The position numbers were made by a program, and so were the translations under genes. 58,782 nucleotides of DNA from Proteobacteria bacterium SG_bin9 (GTDB taxonomy: Bacteria > Pseudomonadota > Alphaproteobacteria > Rhizobiales > Xanthobacteraceae), in contig LWDM01000006.1 in NCBI GenBank assembly GCA_002083525.1, forward strand, positions 1 through 58,782. The letters are read 5' to 3'. The notes below the pieces were generated by a model. The model saw nothing but the letters and a program-made list of their open reading frames with translations. It searched no databases and was not told the origin of the DNA. How positions within the stretch are numbered: the stretch's first letter is position 1; each line of letters opens with the position of its first letter. Below are positions 42,373 through 51,651 of the stretch, piece by piece.

Positions 42373-43062
42373 ATGCCTTATCGGAGCAGTCCCGTGATCC
42401 TCTCGCGCCGCACGTTTTCCGCCCTGATGTCGATGACGGGCGTGTCCGCCCTGCTCGGCCTGTCGCCGTTTGCGCTGATCGGCGACGCGGCTGCGCAGAC
42501 CGCGGCCGAGATCGCGACCCCGAGCCCGCTCGGCGACATGGCGCTCGGCCCGGAGAATGCGTCAGTGACGATCATCGAGTACGCATCGATGACCTGCCCG
42601 CATTGCGCGAGCTTCACCACCAACGTGTTCCCGAAGATCAAGTCGGAATACATCGACACCGGCAAGGTGCGCTTCATCTTCCGCGAATTCCCGCTCGATG
42701 AAGTCGCCGCCGCCGGTTCGATCGTGGCGCGCTGCATCGCCAAGGACAACTCGCAGATGTACTTCGCGCTGGTCGACGCGATGTTCAAGCAGCAGAACGA
42801 TCTCGCCCGCACGCCGCTGCCGACGCTCAAGCGCATCGGCAAGCAGGCGGGGCTGAGCGAGGAAGGCGTCGAAGCCTGCCTCGACAAAAAGACCGAAGTC
42901 GGCAAGCGCCTGCTCGACGGCATCGTGCAAACGCTCGACTACGCCAACACCAAGCTGAAGGTGAACTCGACGCCGTTCTTCTTCGTCAACGGCACACCGT
43001 TGAAGGGCGACACCTCGTTCGACGCCTTCGACAAGATGATCAAGCCGCTGCTCAAGAGTTGA
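42373..43062 (+). CDS. DsbA-family thiol-disulfide protein
   Basis: A 229-residue periplasmic thioredoxin-fold protein. Its signal peptide has a twin-arginine-like start (ILSRRTFSALMSM). The active site is CPHC (Cys75, Cys78) in ASMTCPHCASF, with the conserved cis-Pro region STPFFFVNGTPLKG. It resembles the DsbA/DsbG group that oxidises or isomerises envelope proteins. It lies between DUF721 and smc, as is usual in the order. Confidence 0.92.
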   Translation: MPYRSSPVILSRRTFSALMSMTGVSALLGLSPFALIGDAAAQTAAEIATPSPLGDMALGPENASVTIIEYASMTCPHCASFTTNVFPKIKSEYIDTGKVRFIFREFPLDEVAAAGSIVARCIAKDNSQMYFALVDAMFKQQNDLARTPLPTLKRIGKQAGLSEEGVEACLDKKTEVGKRLLDGIVQTLDYANTKLKVNSTPFFFVNGTPLKGDTSFDAFDKMIKPLLKS

Positions 43063-43373
43063 GCGGCCGACACCTTATCCAGCCCCCAAATCTTGCGAAT
43101 CAGCCCAGGCTGACCTAGCCGCCTGGGCACGTCTCGGGTTCCGCGTTACCCGCGCCGGAAAGTTTCGGGCACTGCAAGATTGTTCTTTGCCGAAACGGCC
43201 GTAATCCACTTGAAAACCCTTGGGAAAAGCGGCTTTCGGCGGTTGCCCTGAGCCGACCCCACAGCCATTGTCCGCCTCGACTGGGTCGCCAATCTGCGAC
43301 TCGCCCCGCAAGATGGTATGTTCGTATGCCCTTGCCCCGGCAGCAATTTTAGCCTGCCAACAGAGCAGTGTTG
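43063..43373. other. Intergenic region before smc, no gene seen
   Basis: 311 bases with no convincing frame. It holds no clear palindrome or terminator. The block TTGAAAACCC (around 43209) with AT-richer sequence after it could contain the smc promoter, but no consensus pair is convincing. Confidence 0.5.
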
Positions 43374-46300
43374 ATGAAACTCACGCGCCTTCGCCTTCAT
43401 GGTTTCAAGTCCTTCGTCGAACCCACCGACTTTCTGATCGAGCCCGGTCTGACCGGTGTCGTCGGTCCGAACGGTTGCGGCAAATCCAATCTGGTCGAAG
43501 CCCTGCGCTGGGCGATGGGCGAGACCTCGCACAAATCGCTGCGCGCCGCCGACATGGATGCGGTGATCTTCGCCGGTTCCGGCAATCGCCCCTCGCGCAA
43601 TCACGCCGAAGTCGTGATGACCATCGACAACGCAGAGCGCACCGCGCCCGCCGCCGTCAACGATGCCGAGATTCTGGAAATCTCCCGCCGCATCGAGCGC
43701 GAAGCCGGATCGGTCTATCGCATCAACGGCAAGGATGTCCGCGCGCGAGACGTGCAGTTGCTGTTCGCCGACGCCGCCACCGGCGCACGCTCGCCCGCGC
43801 TCGTCCACCAGGGCAAGATCGGCGAAATCATTCAGGCGAAGCCCGAGCAGCGCCGCCGCGTGCTGGAAGACGCCGCCGGCGTTGCTGGTCTGCATGCCCG
43901 CCGTCACGAAGCGGAACTGCGCCTGCGCGCCGCCGAAACCAACCTCACCCGCGTCGAGGACGTGATCGGCCAGTTCGCCGGCCAGATGGATGGGCTGAAG
44001 CGTCAGGCCCGCCAGGCGATCCGTTACCGCGAAGTCGCCGCCAAGGTCCGCAAGGCCGAAGCGATGCTGTTCCACCTGCGCTGGCTCGAAGCCAACGCGG
44101 ACGTGACCGAAGCCGCCCGCACCCATGACCTCAGCGTCCGCGAGATGGCGGAGCGCACCGGTCAGCAGGCCGAAGCCGCCAAGCTGCAGGCGATCCGCGC
44201 ATCCGAACTGCCGGGCCTGCGCGAGAACGAAGCCCGCGCCGCCGCCGGTTTGCAGCGCCTCACCAACGCCCGCGAAACGCTGGACCGCGAAGAGCAGCGC
44301 GCCAAGGAGCGCGTCGAGGAACTTGATCGCCGTCTCACCCAGTTCGCCGGCGATATCGAGCGCGAGCAGCGCCAGTCATCGGATGCCGACGCAGCGCTTG
44401 AGCGTCTGTCGGCCGAAGACGCGACGCTGAAGGAAGAGATCAAGACCCACGTTGAGAAGCGCAGCGGCACCGACGAGCGTGTCTCCGCAGCCGAAGCAAC
44501 GCTGGCTGCCGCCGAGCGGACGTTTGCCGAACTCACCACGGTGCTCGCCGACCTTACCGCCAAGCGCAACCAGCTCGAAGCCAACGTCCGCTCGCAGCAG
44601 TCGCGCGTCGACCGGCTCGATCAGGAGATCGCCAACGTCAAGGCCGAGACGGCGAAGCTCGAAGGCGAAACTGGCAGCCTCGGCGATCTCGCCGCACTGG
44701 CCGCCGCCGTGGAGTCTGCCGGCCGATCGGTGACGCAAGCCGAAGCCGCTGCGCAGGCCAGCGAAACCGCACATGTCGCGGCACGCGCCAAACTCGAAGG
44801 CGCCCGCGCTCCGCTTTCAGACGCCGACCGCCGCGTGCAGCGTTTGGAAACCGAGGCCAAGACGATCTCAAAGATTGTCAACGGCGAAACCAAGAATCTG
44901 TGGCCGCCGATCATCGACGGCATCAAGGTGACCAAGGGCTACGAGAAGGCCATCGGCGCCGTGCTGGGCGACGATCTCGACGCACCAGTCGATCCGTCCG
45001 CGCCGATGCGCTGGACGCTCGCCGGTGACTCGTCGAGCGATCCAGCTCTGCCGGAAGGCTCCGAGCCGCTATCGCAGCATGTGCAGGCGCCGGCCGAACT
45101 GGCGCGCCGTCTCGCGCAGATCGGCGTCGTCGCCAAGGAACGCGGCACCGAACTCGCCAAGCAGCTCAAGACCGGCCAGCGGCTGGTGTCGCCGGAGGGC
45201 GACGTCTGGCGCTGGGACGGTTTCGTCGCGGCGGCTCACGCACCGACCGGCGCGGCCCGCCGGCTCGCCGAGCGCGCCCGCCTCGTCGATATCGAGGCCG
45301 AACTCGAAACCGCACGTACCGATGCGGCTGCCAAGCGCCAGGCGCTTGAATCCGCCGAACACGAGGTGAAGTTTGCCGCGGCGGCGGAATCCACCGCCCG
45401 CGAGGCCGCGCGCAACGCCCAGCGCGACGCCAATATCGCGCGTGAGAAGCACGCCACGACCGAGCGCGAGATCAACCGCCACGCCGCGCGCCGCTCAGCG
45501 CTGACCGAAGCGGCGGCGCGTCTCGACGCTGACGTCACCGAAGCCCGTACCGGCCATCAGGGCGCAGTGGCTGCACTCGGCGAACTGCCGCCGAGCGCGG
45601 ACACCGAAACCAAACTCGCCACCGTTCGCGGCGAGATCGACGGCCATCGCAAGCAGGCTGCCGACGTTCGCGCCGAAGCGCAGGCGCTCGCCCGCGAAGC
45701 CGAACTCGCCGACCGCCGCCTCAAGGCCATTCTCGCCGAGAGCAACGAGTGGCAGGCGCGCAAGCAGAGCGCGACCTCGCAGATCGCGACCATCGAAACC
45801 CGCGTCACCGAGGTGAAGACCGAGCGCGCCGAACTCGAGAATGCCCCGGCTGCGTTCGAGGAGAAGCGCCGCGGCCTGATCACCGAAATCGAAACCGCCG
45901 AAGCCAACCGCCGCACCGCCGCCGACGCGCTCGCGGCTGCGGAAGAGGTGATGGCGGCGACCGATCGCGCCGCCCGCGCCTCGCTCGAAGCGCTGTCGTC
46001 CGCCCGTGAGGCCACCGCCCGCGCCGAAGAGCGGATGGAAGGCAGCAAGCGCCGCGTCGAGGATATCGCCCGCGAGATCCACGACATCCTCGAAGTCGAA
46101 CCGCAGGGCGTCGCAGCGCTAGCCGAAATCGAGCCGGGCGCCGATCTGCCGCCGGTCGCCGAGACCGAGGCGGAACTCGAGAAGCTGCGCCGCGATCGCG
46201 AACGCCTCGGCGCCGTCAACCTGCGCGCGGAAGAAGAGCTGCGCGAAGTCGAGGCCCAGCACACCAAGCTGACCACCGAGCGCGACGACCTGGTCGAGGC

Positions 46301-46838
46301 GATCAAGAAGCTGCGCACCGGCATCCAGAGCCTGAACCGCGAAGCGCGCGAGCGCCTGCTGGCGTCGTTCGACGTGGTCAACGGCCACTTCAAGCGGCTG
46401 TTCACCGAGCTGTTCGGCGGCGGCGAAGCGGCGCTGCACCTGATCGAGAACGACGATCCGCTGGAAGCCGGCCTCGAAATCATTGCCAAACCGCCCGGCA
46501 AAAAGCCGCAGTCGCTGTCGCTGCTCTCGGGCGGCGAGCAGGCGCTGACGGCGCTGGCCCTGATCTTCGCAGTGTTCCTCACCAACCCGTCGCCGATCTG
46601 CGTGCTGGACGAAGTCGACGCGCCGCTCGACGACCACAACGTCGAACGGTTCTGCGACCTGCTGCATGAGATGACGTCGTCCACGGAGACGCGCTTCATC
46701 ATCATCACCCACAATCCGATCACCATGGCGCGCATGAACCGGCTGTTCGGCGTCACCATGGCGGAGCGCGGCGTGTCGCAGCTCGTCTCCGTCGACCTCG
46801 AGAACGCGGTACGCATCATGGATCAGAACGTGGCGTAG
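43374..46838 (+). CDS. smc: Chromosome segregation protein SMC
   Basis: Condensin-type ATPase that organises and segregates the chromosome. The 1154-residue product has the Walker A motif GPNGCGKSNLVEALRW at the N-terminus. Two long coiled coils rich in Glu, Ala and Arg flank a central hinge (about residues 500-590) with NLWPPIIDGIKVTKGYEKAIG. At the C-terminus are the signature LSGGEQALTALAL and Walker B VLDEVDAPLDDHNVERF. It matches the alphaproteobacterial short-hinge type. The ATG at 43374 gives the standard MKLTRLRLHGFKSF. A terminator follows the stop. Confidence 0.97.
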   Translation: MKLTRLRLHGFKSFVEPTDFLIEPGLTGVVGPNGCGKSNLVEALRWAMGETSHKSLRAADMDAVIFAGSGNRPSRNHAEVVMTIDNAERTAPAAVNDAEILEISRRIEREAGSVYRINGKDVRARDVQLLFADAATGARSPALVHQGKIGEIIQAKPEQRRRVLEDAAGVAGLHARRHEAELRLRAAETNLTRVEDVIGQFAGQMDGLKRQARQAIRYREVAAKVRKAEAMLFHLRWLEANADVTEAARTHDLSVREMAERTGQQAEAAKLQAIRASELPGLRENEARAAAGLQRLTNARETLDREEQRAKERVEELDRRLTQFAGDIEREQRQSSDADAALERLSAEDATLKEEIKTHVEKRSGTDERVSAAEATLAAAERTFAELTTVLADLTAKRNQLEANVRSQQSRVDRLDQEIANVKAETAKLEGETGSLGDLAALAAAVESAGRSVTQAEAAAQASETAHVAARAKLEGARAPLSDADRRVQRLETEAKTISKIVNGETKNLWPPIIDGIKVTKGYEKAIGAVLGDDLDAPVDPSAPMRWTLAGDSSSDPALPEGSEPLSQHVQAPAELARRLAQIGVVAKERGTELAKQLKTGQRLVSPEGDVWRWDGFVAAAHAPTGAARRLAERARLVDIEAELETARTDAAAKRQALESAEHEVKFAAAAESTAREAARNAQRDANIAREKHATTEREINRHAARRSALTEAAARLDADVTEARTGHQGAVAALGELPPSADTETKLATVRGEIDGHRKQAADVRAEAQALAREAELADRRLKAILAESNEWQARKQSATSQIATIETRVTEVKTERAELENAPAAFEEKRRGLITEIETAEANRRTAADALAAAEEVMAATDRAARASLEALSSAREATARAEERMEGSKRRVEDIAREIHDILEVEPQGVAALAEIEPGADLPPVAETEAELEKLRRDRERLGAVNLRAEEELREVEAQHTKLTTERDDLVEAIKKLRTGIQSLNREARERLLASFDVVNGHFKRLFTELFGGGEAALHLIENDDPLEAGLEIIAKPPGKKPQSLSLLSGGEQALTALALIFAVFLTNPSPICVLDEVDAPLDDHNVERFCDLLHEMTSSTETRFIIITHNPITMARMNRLFGVTMAERGVSQLVSVDLENAVRIMDQNVA

Positions 46839-46861
46839 CCGGCACTCCACTTCCGGATTTG

Positions 46862-46893
46862 AATATGCCCCGCTTTCGCGGGGCATATTTTTT
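46862..46893 (+). terminator. Rho-independent terminator of smc
   Basis: AATATGCCCCGC / GCGGGGCATATT, a 12-bp perfect stem with TTTC loop, followed by TTTTTTG (positions 46888-46894). It begins 24 bases after the smc stop. Confidence 0.9.
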
Positions 46894-46908
46894 GCGCTAT
46901 GAGCGGTG

Positions 46909-47883
46909 ATGTCTTCCGATCTGCCGCCGCACCTCAAACGCAGCCTTGAACGCCTGACCGAAGGCGTCGCGCGCACAGACATGGCGCGGCGGGCGGAGAC
47001 GATCTCCAGAAACTACCGCGACGGCGGCGGCTCCGGCGCCATTCGTGACGCACGCGATGCGCTCGCCTACGCGCTGGCGCGGATGCCCGCGACCTACGCC
47101 GCCGTCAGCGCGAGCCTGGAGGCCGCAGCCGAGCTCGCGGGCGACTTCGCGCCAACAAGCCTGCTCGATATCGGCGCGGGACCGGGCACGGCGACCTGGG
47201 CCGCCGCCGAAGCTTTTCCCTCGCTAAGCCAGTTCGCGATGATCGATGCCAACGCGGCACTGCGCAGCTTCGCGCTCGATCTCGCGCGCGGCAACGAACG
47301 CTTCAAGCAACTGACTTACCGGCAGGCCGACGCACAGATCGAAACACGCGTGGCCGCCGAGGCCGATCTCGTCGTCGCCAGTTACGCCATCGGCGAGATG
47401 GAAGAGACCGGGCAGCGCAAGCTGGTCGAGGCGATGTGGGCGAAAACGCGCGGGCTTCTTGTCATCGTCGAGCCCGGCACGCCGGCGGGCTACGATCGCG
47501 TCATTGCGGCACGCGCGCAACTCATCGCGGCGGGAGCGCACATCGTCGCGCCCTGTCCGCACCAGATGCCCTGCCCGCTCGAAAAGCCCGACTGGTGCCA
47601 TTTCGCGCAACGCCTCGCCCGTTCGCGCGATCACAAGCAACTCAAGAGTGCCGACGCACCTTTCGAGGACGAGAAGTTCTCATACGTTGCGCTCTCGCGC
47701 GCACCTCTCGATGCCGGACCACGCGCGCGCGTTCTTGCGGCGCCGTCGATGTCCAAGGCGGGCATCATGATGAAGCTCTGCATACCGGATGGCCGTACGG
47801 CCTTCACGGTCACGCCACGCCGTGACAAGGAGGCTTACGCCCGCGACCGGCGGCTGCGTTGGGGTGACGCACTATCGTTTTGA
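46909..47883 (+). CDS. Rsm22-family ribosome assembly methyltransferase-like protein
   Basis: A 324-residue protein of the Rsm22/METTL17 family, involved in small ribosomal subunit assembly. SAM motif I is LLDIGAGPGTATWAAAE (residues 85-101). A cysteine cluster CPHQMPCPLEKPDWCHF holds Cys216, Cys222 and Cys230, with Cys291 later (MMKLCIPDG). These match the four 4Fe-4S ligands described for METTL17-type proteins. SYVALSR is a family motif. The ATG at 46909 was preferred over the adjacent GTG at 46906. Confidence 0.9.
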   Translation: MSSDLPPHLKRSLERLTEGVARTDMARRAETISRNYRDGGGSGAIRDARDALAYALARMPATYAAVSASLEAAAELAGDFAPTSLLDIGAGPGTATWAAAEAFPSLSQFAMIDANAALRSFALDLARGNERFKQLTYRQADAQIETRVAAEADLVVASYAIGEMEETGQRKLVEAMWAKTRGLLVIVEPGTPAGYDRVIAARAQLIAAGAHIVAPCPHQMPCPLEKPDWCHFAQRLARSRDHKQLKSADAPFEDEKFSYVALSRAPLDAGPRARVLAAPSMSKAGIMMKLCIPDGRTAFTVTPRRDKEAYARDRRLRWGDALSF

Positions 47884-47894
47884 ACTCAATTACT

Positions 47895-47943
47895 GAGCAT
47901 GATCCGATCCGAAAACCGGTATCCACTTTTCGGGATCATGCTC
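47895..47943. repeat. Palindromic interspersed repeat, variant 3 (GAGCATGATC)
   Basis: Ends GAGCATGATC / GATCATGCTC; core has GATCCGAAAACCGG, then ATCCACTTTTCGG. It is almost the same as the copy at 13118 and related to 12057. It begins 12 bases after the Rsm22 stop, and its right edge forms the stop codon TAG of the cyclase gene. Confidence 0.82.
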
Positions 47944-49361
47944 TATGGAATCTCGTAGACCAGCATCTGTTCGGTGATGCCGCGCAAGCTGGCGCGCTGC
48001 TGCACCGGCTGCAAACCAGCCTCCTGCAGGATGTGCGAGGCCTTTACATCCTCGACCACCGGCGCCGACGCATAGATCGAGAACGACGACGCCAGCGACT
48101 GCACGCGCGCCGCCATGTTGACGGTTTGGCCGAAGTAATCCTGCCGGTCGTTCAGCGTCACGGCGAGGCACGGCCCCTCATGAATACCGATTTTCAGCAG
48201 CAGGTCCTCGTTCCCGTTCTGGCCGTTGATCGCCGCCATCGCGGTGCGCATCTTCAGCGCCGCGGCGACCGCGCGATCCGCGGTCGGGAACGTCGCCATC
48301 ACCGCATCGCCGATCGTCTTCACCACAGCGCCCGCTTCGGTTGCGACGATCTGGTTCAGCACACGAAAGTGCTGGCGTACGAGATCGTAGGCGACGAGAT
48401 CGCCGACACGCTCGTAGAGCGCCGTCGATCCCTTGAGGTCGGTGAACATGAACACGAGGCTCGTGATCTTGAGCTTCTGGTCCACGTCGAGCGTGTCGGT
48501 ACGATAGATGTCGCGAAACGTCTGATTGGTCAGCAGGCGCTTCGCGGTGAGGAACGGCCGGCGATGGCCGAGCGTGTGATGCAACGCGTCGTTGGCGCGC
48601 CAGATGCCGGGCAGCGCACGGCGGTCAGTGCGGTTCTCGAAGGTGACGCGCAACGGGCCCGGCCGCATCTTGGTGGTGCCGGTCGGCGCCTTCACGTTGT
48701 TGAGCACCAGCGTCAGTTCCTGACGCTCCTTCGTCGGCTCGCCCTGCACGTCGATGAAATGCGTGCCGTGGGTCACCGGATCGAACACGATGATGAATTC
48801 GGCCGGCAACTGGATCGACACCAGCGCCTTCTCGCGCGGTGGCAGCTCCAGCGCTTCCATCGTGAAGGTGTCGAATGTCTCGGACAGCGCCTCCGGCAGA
48901 TCGACGCCCGAGCCCCAGAACACCTGCCGGCAATACTCGATGTAGGGCAGCGTATCGGCGCTATGCGCGGCGATCCGGCGCACGCGCGGATTGACCGTGA
49001 AGGTGACCTCGACCATTTCGTCGAGCGTCGGCTCGTACCCGGCCGAACAGAGCGAGCAGTGATACTCGTTGCGGTCGAACGATTTCAGCGTTTCGCCGGC
49101 ATCGAGCACCCCACCGCAGCCGGGGCACAGCATGTTCCACGACAGGTCGAAGATGCCGAGACGCGCGGCATGCAGAAACGCCGCGATCGAGGCCTCGGTG
49201 TCGATGTTATGGGTCTCGGCGAACGCAATCACGTTGACCCGGCACAGATCGCGATCCGAGCCGTCGCGGACGAGGCGCGAAATCGCATCGACCGCCTTGG
49301 GATCGGCGGATTTGGTGAGAACGTCGAACAGGGCCTGAGCTTCACTCACGGGCAGAACCAT
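47943..49361 (-). CDS. Class III adenylate cyclase with DUF5939-like N-terminus
   Basis: A 472-residue protein. Residues 1-270 contain a zinc-ribbon-like pair CPGCGG / CSLC, as in DUF5939 proteins. Residues 285-470 form the cyclase: metal Asp in FTDLKGST, Lys plus metal Asp in VVKTIGDAVMATF (the Lys favours ATP), and the transition-state Asn and Arg in QTVNMAARVQSLA. All catalytic residues are present. No membrane segment is visible, so it is cytoplasmic. The stop codon TAG is part of a repeat. Confidence 0.9.
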   Translation of the reverse strand: MVLPVSEAQALFDVLTKSADPKAVDAISRLVRDGSDRDLCRVNVIAFAETHNIDTEASIAAFLHAARLGIFDLSWNMLCPGCGGVLDAGETLKSFDRNEYHCSLCSAGYEPTLDEMVEVTFTVNPRVRRIAAHSADTLPYIEYCRQVFWGSGVDLPEALSETFDTFTMEALELPPREKALVSIQLPAEFIIVFDPVTHGTHFIDVQGEPTKERQELTLVLNNVKAPTGTTKMRPGPLRVTFENRTDRRALPGIWRANDALHHTLGHRRPFLTAKRLLTNQTFRDIYRTDTLDVDQKLKITSLVFMFTDLKGSTALYERVGDLVAYDLVRQHFRVLNQIVATEAGAVVKTIGDAVMATFPTADRAVAAALKMRTAMAAINGQNGNEDLLLKIGIHEGPCLAVTLNDRQDYFGQTVNMAARVQSLASSFSIYASAPVVEDVKASHILQEAGLQPVQQRASLRGITEQMLVYEIP

Positions 49362-49587
49362 GACCCCATCCGGCGCGCGAGGAAAGGGATTTATTTGACG
49401 GCGGCCGCCATTTAAGAGCCTTGGAAGAATTGAAATATTTCCGTTGCAATCGGCCGCTTCGTTGAACCGTAAGGCCAGCTTTACCGACCAACAGGCGGAT
49501 TGATCTCTGTCCCTGCCGGTAGCTATGCACCGGATGACCGAATTGGTTTAGTTTGCCCCTCCCTTACCTCCCATCAGGAGCACTTGC

Positions 49588-50148
49588 ATGTCGACCGGCT
49601 GGATTGTTCTCGGCGTCCTCGCAGTCATCGCGTTCTGGGTCTTCAGCGTCTACAACGGCCTCGTTGCCATGCGTCAGCGCGTCGGTCAGGCCTTCGCCGA
49701 CGTCGATGTGCAACTCAAGCAGCGCCATGACCTGATCCCGAACCTGGTCGAGACCGTGAAGGGCTATGCCGGCCACGAGCGCGGCACGCTGGAAGATGTG
49801 GTGAAGGCGCGCAACTCGGCTATCTCCGCCCAAGGCCCGGCCCAGGTCGCAGCGGCCGAAAACATGCTCACCGCTTCGCTCGGCAAGCTGATCGCGTTGT
49901 CGGAGGCCTACCCGGACCTCAAGGCCAACGCCAACTTCCAGCAGCTGCAGACCGAACTCTCGGACATCGAGAACAAGATCGCGGCCAGCCGCCGCTTCTT
50001 CAACAACGCGGTCCAGGAATACAACACCGGCATCCAGCAGCTGCCGGCGGCGCTGTTCGCCGCCTCGTTCGGCTTCACGCCAAAAGAATTCTTCGATCTT
50101 GGCGAGACCCGCGGCCAAGTCGAGCAGGTTCCGCAGGTGAAGTTCTAA
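49588..50148 (+). CDS. LemA family protein
   Basis: A 186-residue protein with an N-terminal membrane helix (TGWIVLGVLAVIAFWVFSVYN, in parts). The LemA motif NGLVAMRQRVGQAFADVDVQLKQRHDLIPNLVETVKGY (in parts; DVQLKQRHDLIPNLV is the hallmark) follows. The C-terminal half is helical and ends QVEQVPQVKF. CAGGAGC lies about 7 bases before the ATG. LemA genes are commonly next to M48 peptidases, as here. Function is thought to be envelope-related. Confidence 0.93.
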   Translation: MSTGWIVLGVLAVIAFWVFSVYNGLVAMRQRVGQAFADVDVQLKQRHDLIPNLVETVKGYAGHERGTLEDVVKARNSAISAQGPAQVAAAENMLTASLGKLIALSEAYPDLKANANFQQLQTELSDIENKIAASRRFFNNAVQEYNTGIQQLPAALFAASFGFTPKEFFDLGETRGQVEQVPQVKF

Positions 50149-50166
50149 CGAAATTGCCGATGACAC

Positions 50167-50246
50167 CGTCATTGCGAGCGAAGCGAAGCAATCCAGCCAA
50201 TAGCAAGAACTGGATTGCTTCGTCGCTAACGCTCCTCGCAATGACG
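50167..50246. repeat. Interspersed inverted repeat, CGTCATTGCGAGC type
   Basis: CGTCATTGCGAGCGAAGC / GCTAACGCTCCTCGCAATGACG outer arms and GCAATCCAG / CTGGATTGC inner arms make one long hairpin of about 80 bases. It fills the 124-base gap between lemA and the M48 peptidase gene. This is a recurring repeat in Bradyrhizobiaceae (established knowledge). A read-through hairpin in the operon may lower downstream expression. Confidence 0.8.
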
Positions 50247-50272
50247 GTTGCCTAACAAGCCGCGAGCAGATC

Positions 50273-51475
50273 ATGGCCGCCTACGGTCTCTATACCCACA
50301 TTGCATCGAACAAGTTTCGTTCGATGCTGCTGCTCGCCGGGCTGTTCGTCCTGATCTATGTGATCGTGTTCGCGGGATCGCTGTTCCTCGAAGTCTTCCT
50401 CAACAGCAAACGCCCCTTCGACGAATACATCGTGCAGGCATCGCGCGATCTCGTGACGTTTTTCCCCTATGCCACGATCGCTTCGGCGATCTGGATCGTC
50501 ATCGCCTACTTCTTCCACCAGAACATCATCGATGCGGTGACCGGCGGTCACAGCGTCACGCGCAAGGAGCAGCCGCGGCTCTACAATCTGCTCGAGAACC
50601 TGTGCATCTCGCGCGGCATTCCGATGCCGCAGCTCAAGGTGATCGAGACGGATGCGCTCAATGCTTTCGCTACCGGCCTCAATCAGCGTCAGTATGCGAT
50701 CACGGTCACCACCGGCCTGCTGCGCGGGTTGAACGACGACGAGATGGAGGCGGTGCTCGGCCACGAGCTGACGCACATCCGCAACGGCGACGTGCAGCTC
50801 ATGGTCGTCGCCGTCATCATCGCCGGTGTCGTCGGCTTCTTCGGCGAGATGTTCTTCCGCATCTTTTTCAACAACAACTGGAGCTTCGGCAGCAGCAGTT
50901 CGTCGTCGAGCTCCTCGTCATCATCATCGTCGTCCTCATCCTCTTCGTCGTCGGACAGCAACAGCAGCAGCAAGGGCGGCGGCGGCGCCGTCATGGTCAT
51001 CATCTTCGCAATCGTGCTGATCATGGTCGCATGGGCGCTGTCGCTGGTGGTGCGGTTCGCGCTATCGCGTTCGCGCGAGTTCCTGGCGGATGCCGGTGCC
51101 GTCGAGCTGACCAAGAATCCCGATGCGCTGATCTCGGCCCTGCGCAAGATCGAGAACCGCGGCGAGCTCGAAGGATCGACCTCCGCCGTCATGGAAATGT
51201 GCATCGACAATCCGCGCGAAGGCTTTGCCGACCTGTTCGCAACGCATCCGTCGATCGACGCGCGCATCAAGGCGCTGACGAAGTTTGCAGGCGGGCGCGA
51301 CCCGGGCCGCATGAAGCGCCTGCCCTCGCGCGACGAGGCGGCGGATTCCGGCGAGGCAGGGACGCCGGCGCCCCAGCGAGAGCCCACGTCCGTGCCAGCA
51401 GGGACCGGCACCGCCCGCCCCTCGCCCTCTCGATCACCTTGGGGCAAGGTTCTGAGCCCGTGCGGACGGCGCTGA
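50273..51475 (+). CDS. M48 family metallopeptidase with a polyserine tract
   Basis: A 400-residue membrane-bound zinc peptidase of the HtpX-like M48 family. Two N-terminal membrane helices precede the active site GHELTHIRNGD (HExxH). The third ligand region is SREFLADAGAVEL. Between the cytoplasmic loop and a later helix is a run of 21 Ser (residues 207-227) followed by DSNSSSKGGGG. The codons for this run are mixed (AGC, AGT, TCG, TCC, TCA, TCT). The C-terminal 50 residues are Pro/Ser/Arg-rich and not conserved. It follows lemA. Confidence 0.93.
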   Translation: MAAYGLYTHIASNKFRSMLLLAGLFVLIYVIVFAGSLFLEVFLNSKRPFDEYIVQASRDLVTFFPYATIASAIWIVIAYFFHQNIIDAVTGGHSVTRKEQPRLYNLLENLCISRGIPMPQLKVIETDALNAFATGLNQRQYAITVTTGLLRGLNDDEMEAVLGHELTHIRNGDVQLMVVAVIIAGVVGFFGEMFFRIFFNNNWSFGSSSSSSSSSSSSSSSSSSSSSDSNSSSKGGGGAVMVIIFAIVLIMVAWALSLVVRFALSRSREFLADAGAVELTKNPDALISALRKIENRGELEGSTSAVMEMCIDNPREGFADLFATHPSIDARIKALTKFAGGRDPGRMKRLPSRDEAADSGEAGTPAPQREPTSVPAGTGTARPSPSRSPWGKVLSPCGRR

Positions 51476-51651
51476 ATTTCCCACCGCGGCTATGCTACCC
51501 CCGGCTGCCGTTAACGAATTCTCCCGGAATCAGCCACCAAACGGGACGAACAAATTGAAATATCCCATGTTTCTGCCATGTTCCGGCCGGAAGCAGGGAT
51601 CGGGACACCTTTGCCGCGACGGCAGGGGCGGCAAGCGCTCAAGGGGAATTC

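Noticed and set aside
47880..49415. 511-codon plus-strand frame over the adenylate cyclase gene
   Set aside because: Antisense to a gene with all class III cyclase residues; the product is His/Arg-rich with no domain.
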